The notes beneath the pieces are model-generated. The model did not search any database, had not been told where the DNA came from, and saw only the letters and a list, made by a program, of their open reading frames with translations. Below are positions 1-6,470 of a DNA stretch of 12,490 bases, piece after piece. How positions within the stretch are numbered: position 1 is the first letter of the stretch; the number at the start of each line of letters is the position of its first letter. Both the position numbers and the translations under genes were made by a program. Source of the DNA: Pseudomonadota bacterium (GTDB lineage Bacteria; Pseudomonadota; Gammaproteobacteria; Steroidobacterales; Steroidobacteraceae); contig JAJXZV010000286.1 of the NCBI GenBank assembly GCA_021779875.1, forward strand, positions 1-12,490, given 5' to 3'.

Positions 1-893
1 GGCGCGGCTCCGACCGGAGCAATTTGAGCGGGCTCGACGTCGAGGTCGCCGAGGGCAATCTCGACGACCCGCCGTCGCTGGGCGACCCGCTGGCCGGGTG
101 CACCGCCCTGTTCCACGTGGCCGCCGACTACCGGCTGGGCGCCCGCATCCCCGCAGAGCTCTACCGGACCAACGTCGAGGGCACGCGCCACCTGCTCGAG
201 GCCGCGCGACGGGCCGGGGTACGCCGGGTCGTCTACACGAGCAGCGTCGCCACGATCGGCATCCCGGCGGACGGCAGCCCGGGCGACGAGCGGTCCCCGG
301 CCTCGCTCGAGGACATGATCGGGCATTACAAGCGGTCGAAGTTCCTCGCGGAGCAGGCGGCGCGCGAGGCCGCTCACGCGGGTCTCGCGGTGGTGATCGT
401 CAATCCCTCCACACCCGTCGGCCCCGGCGACATCAAGCCGACGCCAACGGGTCAGCTCGTGCTGGACGCCGCCGCCGGCCGCATGCCGGCCTACGTCGAC
501 ACCGGGCTCAACGTCGTGCACGTCGACGACGTCGCCGCCGGGCATCTGCTGGCGCACGATCTCGGCCGTCCCGGGGAACGCTACATCCTCGGCGGAGAGG
601 ACCTGACGCTCGAGCGCATCCTGGCCGTGGTGTCGCGGCTCGCCGGGCGGGCCCCGCCGCGGATCCGCCTGCCGTACGGCGCGGTGCTGCCGCTCGCCTA
701 TCTGGCCGAAGGCTACGGGCGGCTCACGGGCCGGAGCACGCGCATCACCCTCGAGGGCGTGCGCATGGCGCGCAAGCGGATGTTCTTCTCGAGCGCGAGA
801 GCCGTCCGGGAGCTGGGATATTCCTGGCGGCCGCCCGAGGAGGCGTTCGCCGACGCGATCCGCTGGTTCCGCGAGCGGCGGATGCTCGACTGA
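1..893 (+). CDS. hpnA: HpnA, hopanoid-associated NAD(P)-dependent sugar epimerase (5'-truncated)
   Basis: This is an extended short-chain dehydrogenase/reductase of the hopanoid-associated HpnA group. The reading frame (codons from base 3) is open to the left edge, so the true start and the N-terminal GxxGxxG nucleotide-binding loop are outside the window. The first visible residues (RGSDRSNLSGLDVEV) match the loop after the second beta strand of the Rossmann fold. The FHVAADY segment, the TSSVATIG strand and the catalytic pair YKRSK (Tyr codon at 327-329, Lys four residues later) are all visible, followed by NPSTPVGPGD, where an NPxxxxGPGD substrate-side signature is expected. The C-terminus FADAIRWFRERRMLD looks complete and ends in TGA. 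HpnA sits at the start of many hopanoid clusters. Its substrate is not firmly established; a role in side-chain sugar modification is inferred. A TTG at 24 is an internal codon, not the start. Confidence 0.9.
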   Translation, partial: RGSDRSNLSGLDVEVAEGNLDDPPSLGDPLAGCTALFHVAADYRLGARIPAELYRTNVEGTRHLLEAARRAGVRRVVYTSSVATIGIPADGSPGDERSPASLEDMIGHYKRSKFLAEQAAREAAHAGLAVVIVNPSTPVGPGDIKPTPTGQLVLDAAAGRMPAYVDTGLNVVHVDDVAAGHLLAHDLGRPGERYILGGEDLTLERILAVVSRLAGRAPPRIRLPYGAVLPLAYLAEGYGRLTGRSTRITLEGVRMARKRMFFSSARAVRELGYSWRPPEEAFADAIRWFRERRMLD

Positions 894-898
894 CGCGC

Positions 899-921
899 GC
901 CGCGGCGGCATGCCCCGCGGC
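899..921. terminator. GC-rich inverted repeat at the hpnA / ferritin-like convergent junction
   Basis: The 36 bases between the two facing stop codons hold a perfect 7-bp inverted repeat (GCCGCGG ... CCGCGGC) around a 9-base loop. The same stretch also reads as a 10-bp direct repeat, CCGCGGCGGC, separated by five bases. The position between convergent genes suits a bidirectional terminator. There is no T-run on either side, so intrinsic termination is uncertain and the repeat could be a by-product of high GC. Confidence 0.35.
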
Positions 922-929
922 GGCCCGCC

Positions 930-1784
930 TCACCAGCTCGCCGGCAGGACGCGGTGGGCGAGCTGGGCGAGGATGGGCACCAACCTCGGCCGCGGCAGGC
1001 GCGCATCGTAGCGCTGCATCCGCCGGTCGTTCTCCCGCAGGCACAGATCCAGGAGCCGGTGCAGGGTGATGGGCGCGCCGAGGTCCTGGTGGGCGCTCAA
1101 GGTGAAGTTGTCGCTGGTCGCGCCATCCCCGCCCATGGTGCGTGCGGTCTTCACCCGGCTCGCCACCTGCCTGAGGATGATCCAACCACAACGCAGGCGA
1201 AACAGCGGGCGCCGCCACCAGGGCAGCTGCGAGCGGCGGTACTTGACCCAGTTGACGAAGAACAGGATGTGCCGGGCCTCCTCCTGGATCACCGGTTCGA
1301 ACACGGCGACCAGATCGGGGGCGAAATATCCGGATTCCGCGGCGAGCGCGAACAGGCCGAACGCGAAGAACGAATCGAAGCACTCGCCGAATCCGGCGAA
1401 CAGGAAGTCGTCCTCGAGCGACTTAGGCTCGAACGGCGCCGGCAGCCGGACGTCGATGCGGTAGTGCGAAGTCAGCGCGACCAGCAGGCGGGCGTGGCGG
1501 TTCTCCTCCAACCCCTGCAACTCGATGGCCTTGCGGACGTCGGGGTCCGGCTCGAGTGCGGCGGCCGCGGCCACGGTGTTCGACGTGACGTTCTCGGTGG
1601 ACACGGCCTCCTGCCAGAAAGGCAGCCCCGTGAGGCGCGCCAGATCGTGCTCCGGGAGCCTCGGCCACTCGATCCTCTCGGGATCGTATTCGACGTGGCT
1701 GTCGATGAAGAACCGCGCCAGGAGCTTGCGGTGCTCCAGCGAGCCCATTTCCATGGCTTCAATATCCGCTGCGGCTGCGCGCAT
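930..1784 (-). CDS. Ferritin-like diiron protein of the hopanoid operon (function unknown)
   Basis: This 284-residue protein is built of helices typical of the ferritin-like superfamily. Two diiron motifs are visible: EENRH (ExxH at E94/H97) and EEARH (ExxH at E169/H172). Each lies in a long helix, and candidate bridging glutamates (E59 or E64, and E134 or E150) are at roughly the right spacing, so a complete EX(n)ExxH + EX(n)ExxH site is plausible. After the second motif comes a basic, aromatic stretch (WVKYRRSQLPWWRRPLFRLR) that could lie on the membrane surface. It is the last gene of the hpnI-J-K-L operon. The ATG at 1784 has GGGGG upstream and overlaps the hpnL end by 26 bases. An internal ATG at 1754, 4 bases after the hpnL stop, is an alternative start. 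An oxidase or hydroxylase acting on a hopanoid or quinone-like lipid is possible but is only inference; iron storage is less likely in this context. Confidence 0.75.
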   Translation of the reverse strand: MRAAAADIEAMEMGSLEHRKLLARFFIDSHVEYDPERIEWPRLPEHDLARLTGLPFWQEAVSTENVTSNTVAAAAALEPDPDVRKAIELQGLEENRHARLLVALTSHYRIDVRLPAPFEPKSLEDDFLFAGFGECFDSFFAFGLFALAAESGYFAPDLVAVFEPVIQEEARHILFFVNWVKYRRSQLPWWRRPLFRLRCGWIILRQVASRVKTARTMGGDGATSDNFTLSAHQDLGAPITLHRLLDLCLRENDRRMQRYDARLPRPRLVPILAQLAHRVLPASW

Positions 1785-2745
1785 GTTGCAACCCCCGCCG
1801 TCCTTCGAGCCACTGCCAGGCGATCAGCGCCGGCACGCCGAAGAGTATTTCACGCATCCTCTTGGCGAGCGACAACGCCAGCGCCACGTCGCTGGGCAGG
1901 CCCAGCACGTGCCCGATTCCCAGCAGGCCCGCTTCCTGCACGCCGAGGCCCGCCGGAACCATGAAGATGAAGTTGCGCGCGGCCTGCGTCAGGCTCTCGA
2001 GCACCAGCGCCTCCGCGAAGCTCACCGGGGAGCCCAGCCACCGCAGCGCGAACCAGGTCTCGAGGCAGCCGACCACCAATCCGGCGAGTTGCCACGTGGT
2101 CGCGCGCGCGAGCGCCCCGTAGTGCGAGCACAGGTGGTGGATGGCGGCATCCAGGTCCGCACCGGTCGCGACCATGGCCCGCCGCTGCTCCGCATCCAGC
2201 AGGCGTTCGGCGAACCGGTGCAGACGCTCGAACAGAGAGCCGTGCCGGACCGCGATGACGACCACGGCGATCACCGGCAGGCCCGCCAGGAGCCCGAGCA
2301 GCATGCCGTGGCTCAGTCCCACGCTGCCGGTGACGCTCAACAGGCCGACGAGCCCGAGCGCGACGAACAGGTACTGACTGACCAGGGTGAGCAGCGTCTC
2401 GACGACCACGCTCGCGGCGGCCGCGGTCGCCCCCACGCCGGTCAACGCGAGCAGACGGATGCCGACGATCTCGCCGCCGATGTTGGCCACCGGCAGCAGT
2501 CGGTTGATCGCCTCCCGCACGGACGCGATCCATAGCAGCGCGGACAGCCTCTGACGCCCGGGAACGAGCACGCGCCAGCCCAGCACGTCGAGCAGCAGCG
2601 GCAGGACGTGCAGCGGCACCAGCCAGAGCAGGACCAGCCCCGCCTGCGACAACAGCAGCGTGATGTTCGCGGCGCCCTCGCGCACGATCAGCGCGATCAT
2701 CACCGCGGCGCCGATCAGCATGGCGATGCGCACCGTGATCTTCAT
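1759..2745 (-). CDS. hpnL: HpnL, polytopic membrane protein of the LPG-synthase transmembrane family
   Basis: This 328-residue integral membrane protein has about seven to eight hydrophobic segments spread over its whole length. It begins with MKITVRIAMLIGAAVMIALIV and includes the glycine-rich NIGGEIVGIRLLAL region and the C-terminal MVPAGLGVQEAGLLGIGHVLGL loop typical of the LPG_synthase_TM/UPF0104 family. In hopanoid operons this family member is called HpnL. Its biochemical role is not established; lipid movement or assistance to the neighbouring glycosyltransferase is conjecture. The frame stays open further upstream into hpnK, but the ATG at 2745 is the sensible start. It forms an ATGA overlap of 4 bases with the hpnK stop, typical of translational coupling, and the protein then begins directly at the first membrane helix. 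It overlaps the ferritin-like gene downstream by 26 bases if that gene uses its longer start. Confidence 0.85.
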   Translation of the reverse strand: MKITVRIAMLIGAAVMIALIVREGAANITLLLSQAGLVLLWLVPLHVLPLLLDVLGWRVLVPGRQRLSALLWIASVREAINRLLPVANIGGEIVGIRLLALTGVGATAAAASVVVETLLTLVSQYLFVALGLVGLLSVTGSVGLSHGMLLGLLAGLPVIAVVVIAVRHGSLFERLHRFAERLLDAEQRRAMVATGADLDAAIHHLCSHYGALARATTWQLAGLVVGCLETWFALRWLGSPVSFAEALVLESLTQAARNFIFMVPAGLGVQEAGLLGIGHVLGLPSDVALALSLAKRMREILFGVPALIAWQWLEGRRGLQHARSRSGY

Positions 2746-3614
2746 GCCGCCCACGACCCGCGAGCGTGCGGCAGGTCCGAGAAGCCGCCGCGGGGCGCGG
2801 CGGCCGCGAGCGCCGAGCGGACGCGCGGGCTCAAGAGCGCGGCGAGCTCCTCCGCGTGCCGGTAGCCGTCCATGGACGCGGCGATGGCCGATCCCGATTC
2901 GGTGGCCGGATGCAGGTAGATCTCGGTCACGCCGTCCGGCAGTCGGGCGAGTATCTCGAGCAGCCGCGCCTCGGTCATGGCGCCGCTGCAGGCGATCCCG
3001 AAGACCTGGTCGTTGTGCAGGATTCCGTGCCGCCTCAGCCGGTGCTTCATGAGCCCGATCCACGGCGTCAGCAACGCCGCGCTCACGGGTCCCGTGATCC
3101 AGGCGCCGCCGCGAGCCGCGAACCACAGGGGTTCGTCGGGGATCCGCACCGCGCGCATGCCGAAGTCGCCGCCGATCCGGATGATCAGCTCGAGCAGGCT
3201 CGGATGCAGGTGGAAGTGCTTGTGAACGTTCACGTGGTCGAGCGCCAGACCGCTGCGCGCGAACGCCGTGAACTGGGCGCGGATCTCCTCGTCGAGCTGC
3301 CGGCGAACCCCGGGGAGCGCGAAGTAGCGCAGTCCGCGCGCGAACATCCGTCCATCCATCCGGCCGTCCCGATCGACCAGCGCCGGAATCAGGTGCCGCT
3401 CGAGCAGTGCGGCTCCGTCCGCGAGCACGAGGTGCAGGCCGACCCGCAGCCCGGGCAGCGCGCGCGCGCGCCGCACGGCGTCCTCGGCCGCCGGTGCGGC
3501 GACCATGAGGCTGGCGGCGGTCAGGGTGCCGGCGCGGCTCGCCCGCTCCACCGCTTCGTTGACGCTGGCGTGCAGCCCGAAGTCGTCGGCGGTGAGGATG
3601 AGAAATTTGCCCAG
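2742..3614 (-). CDS. hpnK: HpnK, YdjC-family deacetylase for BHT-GlcNAc (apparent CTG start)
   Basis: HpnK is a YdjC/ChbG-like carbohydrate deacetylase. It removes the acetyl group from N-acetylglucosaminyl bacteriohopanetetrol to give BHT glucosamine (assignment from Burkholderia work on hpnI/K/J). From the CTG at 3614 the protein has 290 residues and starts GKFLILTADDFGLHASVNEA after the initiator. TADDFG (residues 8-13) supplies the metal-binding Asp. VGLH (H61) and DHVNVHKHFHLHP (H127-H137) supply the metal-binding and catalytic histidines. No ATG, GTG or TTG lies in frame between an upstream stop at 3680-3678 and the GTG at 3551, and that GTG is codon 22, inside the conserved NEAVERA helix. 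The CTG is 1 base after the hpnJ stop and has GAGG (3624-3621) at 6-base spacing. The C-terminus overlaps hpnL by ATGA. Family assignment is secure; the start codon is an inference. Confidence 0.88.
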   Translation of the reverse strand: MGKFLILTADDFGLHASVNEAVERASRAGTLTAASLMVAAPAAEDAVRRARALPGLRVGLHLVLADGAALLERHLIPALVDRDGRMDGRMFARGLRYFALPGVRRQLDEEIRAQFTAFARSGLALDHVNVHKHFHLHPSLLELIIRIGGDFGMRAVRIPDEPLWFAARGGAWITGPVSAALLTPWIGLMKHRLRRHGILHNDQVFGIACSGAMTEARLLEILARLPDGVTEIYLHPATESGSAIAASMDGYRHAEELAALLSPRVRSALAAAAPRGGFSDLPHARGSWAA

Positions 3615-3615
3615 A

Positions 3616-5037
3616 TCAGGCCTCGCGCGCGTGCAGGAAGCGGAAGAATTCCACCCCTTCGCGCAGCCGCCGCTTGGTCATCTCCCAGCTGGTCATCATC
3701 TCGGCCGTCAGCTCGGCGATCTTGCGCGGCCGGAAGTAGAAACGACGGTAGAACGTCTCGACCGCGTCGTAGATCTGTTCGGAACTGAGGCCGGGGTAGG
3801 AGAGCGGCGCGAGCTGAACACCCGAGGTGTTGACCAGGTTCAATTGCTCGTTGGCCGTGAGCCAGCCGTTCTTCACCGCCTGATCGTACAACTCGGTGCC
3901 GGGATAGGGGGCCGCCAGGGACACCTGGATGGTGTGCGGGTTGATGTCGACGGCGAACTGGATGGTCTCGCGGATGGTCTGCTCGGTTTCGCCGGGCAGA
4001 CCCAGGATGAACGTGCCATGGATGGCGATGCCGAGCTTGCGGCAGTCGCTGGTGAAGCGGCGCGCGATGTCGGTGCGCAGGCCCTTGCGGATGTTGTGCA
4101 GGATCTGGTCGTTGCCCGACTCGTAGCCGACCAGCAACAGGCGCAGGCCGTTGTCCTTCAACACCTTCAGGGTTTCGTAGGGGACGTTGGCCTTGGCGTT
4201 GCACGACCAGGTGACGCCCAGCTTGCCGAGGCCGCGGGCGATCTCCTCGGCGCGCGGCCGAAAATCGGTGAAGGTGTCGTCGTCGAAGAAGATCTCCTTC
4301 ACCTCGGGCATGTTCTCCTTGATCCAGCGCACTTCGTCGACGACGTTCTGCGGGCTTCGGACCCGGTACTTGTGGCCGCCGACGGTCTGCGGCCACAGGC
4401 AGAAGGTGCACTTCGAGCGGCAGCCGCGGCCCGTGTAGATCGACACGTACGGATGCTGCAGATAGCCGATGAAGTACTTCTCGATGGTCAGGTCGCGCTT
4501 GTAGACCGGCGCCACCCACGGGAGCTGGTCCATGTCCTCGATCATGGCGCGCGGCGGATTGTGCTGGAGGCTGCCGTCCGGGCGGCGGAAGCTCAGGCCG
4601 GTGATCGTGTCGAAGGGCGCGCCCTCGGCGACCTCCTTGCAGGTGTAGTCGAATTCCTCGCGCGCCACGAAATCGATGGCCGTGGAGGCGGCGAGCGAGC
4701 CGGCCGGATCCACCGCCACCTTGGCGCCCACCATGCCGACGATCAGCCGCGGGTTCTGCGCCTTGAGCAGTTCCGCCACGCGTGCGTCCTTCGGAAAGGA
4801 CGGCGTGCTGGTGTGCATGATCACGAGGTCATAGTCACGCGCCAGCGGCAGGACCTGGTCCATCGTGAGCCCGTCGGCGGGTGCGTCGATGAGCTTGCTG
4901 CCCGGCACCAGCGCGGCGGGCTGGGCGAGCCAGGTCGGGTACCAGAAGGAGCGGATCTCGCGCTTCGCCTGGTAGCGGGCGCCTGCGCCGCCGTCGAATC
5001 CATCGAATGACGGGGGATGCAGAAACAGAGTTCTCAT
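3616..5037 (-). CDS. hpnJ: HpnJ, radical SAM enzyme for BHT cyclitol ether formation
   Basis: This 473-residue class B radical SAM protein has an N-terminal cobalamin-binding-like Rossmann domain (about residues 1-190) and a radical SAM core. The iron-sulfur cluster motif is GRGCRSKCTFC (C206, C210, C213; CxxxCxxC). Further core signatures follow: EIFFDDDTF, LLLVGYESGNDQIL and GTFILGLPGET. The N-terminal domain lacks an obvious DxHxxG cobalamin ligand motif, so cobalamin use is doubtful. In Burkholderia cenocepacia HpnJ is required to convert BHT glucosamine to BHT cyclitol ether. The ATG at 5037 is preceded by GAGGA (5050-5046) at 8-base spacing, and it follows the hpnI stop by 3 bases. Its stop is 1 base before the presumed hpnK start. 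The gene is the centre of the tight hpnI-J-K unit, which matches the last three steps of cyclitol ether synthesis. Confidence 0.93.
   Translation of the reverse strand: MRTLFLHPPSFDGFDGGAGARYQAKREIRSFWYPTWLAQPAALVPGSKLIDAPADGLTMDQVLPLARDYDLVIMHTSTPSFPKDARVAELLKAQNPRLIVGMVGAKVAVDPAGSLAASTAIDFVAREEFDYTCKEVAEGAPFDTITGLSFRRPDGSLQHNPPRAMIEDMDQLPWVAPVYKRDLTIEKYFIGYLQHPYVSIYTGRGCRSKCTFCLWPQTVGGHKYRVRSPQNVVDEVRWIKENMPEVKEIFFDDDTFTDFRPRAEEIARGLGKLGVTWSCNAKANVPYETLKVLKDNGLRLLLVGYESGNDQILHNIRKGLRTDIARRFTSDCRKLGIAIHGTFILGLPGETEQTIRETIQFAVDINPHTIQVSLAAPYPGTELYDQAVKNGWLTANEQLNLVNTSGVQLAPLSYPGLSSEQIYDAVETFYRRFYFRPRKIAELTAEMMTSWEMTKRRLREGVEFFRFLHAREA
3621..3624 (-). promoter_or_regulatory. Ribosome binding site supporting the CTG start of hpnK
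   Basis: The sequence GAGG on the minus strand lies inside the last codons of hpnJ and is followed by a 6-base spacer (CCTGAT) and then CTG at 3614. The spacer contains the hpnJ stop TGA, so termination of hpnJ leaves the ribosome at the hpnK start. This is the main evidence within the sequence for the unusual start. Confidence 0.5.
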
Positions 5038-5040
5038 GCG

Positions 5041-6192
5041 CTAGATCCTCACGACTAGTTGGGCCGACCCGTCGCGCGCGACGCGATAGCGGCCATCGCG
5101 CCAGTGCACGCGGCGCGTGGCGAAGCTCGCCGCCCACAGGCAAACGCTCAGCAGGTCCCTGACGGGTATCAGGAGGCACCGCGTCACTGGGCTGGCCGTG
5201 CTTCGGGCCGTCAAGCATATCACGAGTCTCGCCAGCCCCGCGATCGCGAGCAGGGCGAGCGCGGGCGCGCCGGGCGCCAGGGCCGCGCCCAGGGCCGCCA
5301 CCGGCACGCCCAGGGTCACGAACGACAGCGCGAAGCCCGCGGGCCGGACCACCCGGATGGTGCGCAGCCAGCGCAGCTCGTGGCGCACCAGCGCCCGCAG
5401 GCTCGGTTCGTCGACCCGGGTTTCCACGACCACGTCGGACAGCACCGTCGCGAGGCCGGCCCGGCGCGTGAGCTCGCCGATCCGAAAGTCGTCCGCCAGC
5501 TGGTCGGCGATGGCCTCGAAACCGCCGATGAGGCCGAGGGTGGCGCGCCGGATGGCGATGGTCACCCCGAATGCGAAGTCCCGCGAGCCGGTGAGGGCCG
5601 CGACCCGGACCGAGGGGATGAACCACTCGTTGATGAACATCGCGCCGAGCGCGGACCAAAGCCCCGGCCGCGGCCGGCCCCGATAGGCGCAGGTGACGAT
5701 GCCGACGCGCGGATCGAGCAGCGGCGCGACCACCCTGGACAGGTATTGCGGCCGCACCAGGACGTCGCTGTCCGCGAGCACCAGATGATCGTGCCGGGCC
5801 TCGCGCATCATGTTGATCAGATTGCTGACCTTGCGGCTCTCGCCGTGCAGGTGCGAGTCCACCACCAGGCGCAGATCGCGGGCCGGGAACTCGGCCTGCA
5901 GGCGCCGCACCACGTCGATCGCGGCGTCGTCCGGATCGGCCACCCCGAACACGATCTGGAATTCCGGATAATCCTGGTCGCAGAAGGAGCGCAGGCTGTC
6001 GTACAGATCCGCCTCGGCGCCGCACAGCGGCTTCAGCACGGTGACCGGCGGCCACGCGGCGCCGGGCGGCGCGGCCGAGCGGTCGGCGCCCGCCTCGAAC
6101 ATCAGCGCGAAGGCCGCCGCCGCCTCGTAGCACGAGGCGGCCGCCGCGAGCAGCAGTCCGGCACCCTGCGCGGGTGCGAGTGGCGGGATCAT
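5041..6192 (-). CDS. hpnI: HpnI, membrane family-2/21-type glycosyltransferase adding GlcNAc to BHT
   Basis: This 383-residue glycosyltransferase resembles ceramide glucosyltransferases. It has an N-terminal membrane anchor (about residues 7-30), then the catalytic domain with VTVLKPLCG, GESRKVSNLIN, the DxD motif in LADSDVLV (D141, D143), the acceptor-side Asp pair in QLADDFRIG (D234/D235) and the RHELRWLRTIR loop, which is the (Q/R/H)xxRW signature. C-terminal hydrophobic segments follow. Known role of HpnI: it transfers N-acetylglucosamine to bacteriohopanetetrol, the step before HpnK. The ATG at 6192 is chosen because AGGGA (6206-6202) lies 9 bases upstream. A TTG at 6201 in the same frame directly abuts that AGGGA, so it is less likely. 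It is the first gene of the leftward operon and ends in TAG 3 bases before hpnJ. Confidence 0.9.
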   Translation of the reverse strand: MIPPLAPAQGAGLLLAAAASCYEAAAAFALMFEAGADRSAAPPGAAWPPVTVLKPLCGAEADLYDSLRSFCDQDYPEFQIVFGVADPDDAAIDVVRRLQAEFPARDLRLVVDSHLHGESRKVSNLINMMREARHDHLVLADSDVLVRPQYLSRVVAPLLDPRVGIVTCAYRGRPRPGLWSALGAMFINEWFIPSVRVAALTGSRDFAFGVTIAIRRATLGLIGGFEAIADQLADDFRIGELTRRAGLATVLSDVVVETRVDEPSLRALVRHELRWLRTIRVVRPAGFALSFVTLGVPVAALGAALAPGAPALALLAIAGLARLVICLTARSTASPVTRCLLIPVRDLLSVCLWAASFATRRVHWRDGRYRVARDGSAQLVVRI

Positions 6193-6470
6193 CGCGGCCA
6201 ATCCCTGGCGTGGACGAGCGGCGTGCGGCTATGATCCACGGGCCCGCCCGCGAGCCGCCCGGGTGCTGCGCGCCAGCAAGGGCTGCGCCGGCAACGATGG
6301 GCCATCGATAGTTCTCATCTCGACCTTGAGGAAATTCCGACGCTGGGCCGGGCGTGTTCACAGCGTGGTTCGTCCGCGAACGGCGACACATCGGAACCGC
6401 ACACGGCGCCGCGGTCCCAGCCTGACGATTAATTTAAGATCGCCGGCGCCCGGGCACGCTACTATACATC
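6193..6470. other. Divergent intergenic region between hpnI and hpnH
   Basis: This 278-base region is the only sizeable non-coding stretch in the window and must carry the promoters for both hopanoid operons. It is clearly less GC-rich near hpnH, with an AT-rich patch GATTAATTTAAGAT at 6427-6440 and TACTATACATC just before the hpnH ATG. No convincing -35/-10 pair at 16-18 base spacing is seen in either direction, and there is no clear operator repeat, riboswitch or RNA gene. Confidence 0.6.
6460..6465 (+). promoter_or_regulatory. Possible -10 element immediately upstream of hpnH
   Basis: TACTAT matches the sigma-70 -10 consensus at five of six positions and is rare in this GC-rich background. 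Its distance to the ATG (5 bases) would place the transcription start at or next to the first base of hpnH. No good -35 box lies 16-18 bases upstream. The call is tentative. Confidence 0.3.

Noticed and set aside
24..26. TTG as the start of hpnA
   Set aside because: The frame is open to the left edge, the residues before it fit the family, and starting here would remove the cofactor-binding loop. The gene is cut by the window.
954..2535. Two 336-codon plus-strand frames (954-1964 and 1525-2535) opposite the ferritin-like gene and hpnL
   Set aside because: The translations are low-complexity without motifs. The minus-strand genes have ExxH motifs and clear membrane helices.
2746..3126. An extended hpnL start at 3126
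   Set aside because: The additional 127 residues are arginine-rich, overlap hpnK in another frame and carry no conserved feature. The ATG at 2745 gives ATGA coupling and starts at the first membrane helix.
3505..5010. A 501-codon open frame on the plus strand opposite hpnJ
   Set aside because: It is the antisense shadow of hpnJ in high-GC DNA. Its translation is low-complexity and charged, with no family motif, while hpnJ has full radical SAM signatures.
6451..6468. A sigma-54 promoter upstream of hpnH, suggested by GGGCACG
   Set aside because: The -12 element GC at the required distance is missing (TA is present instead), so the invariant bases are not both met.
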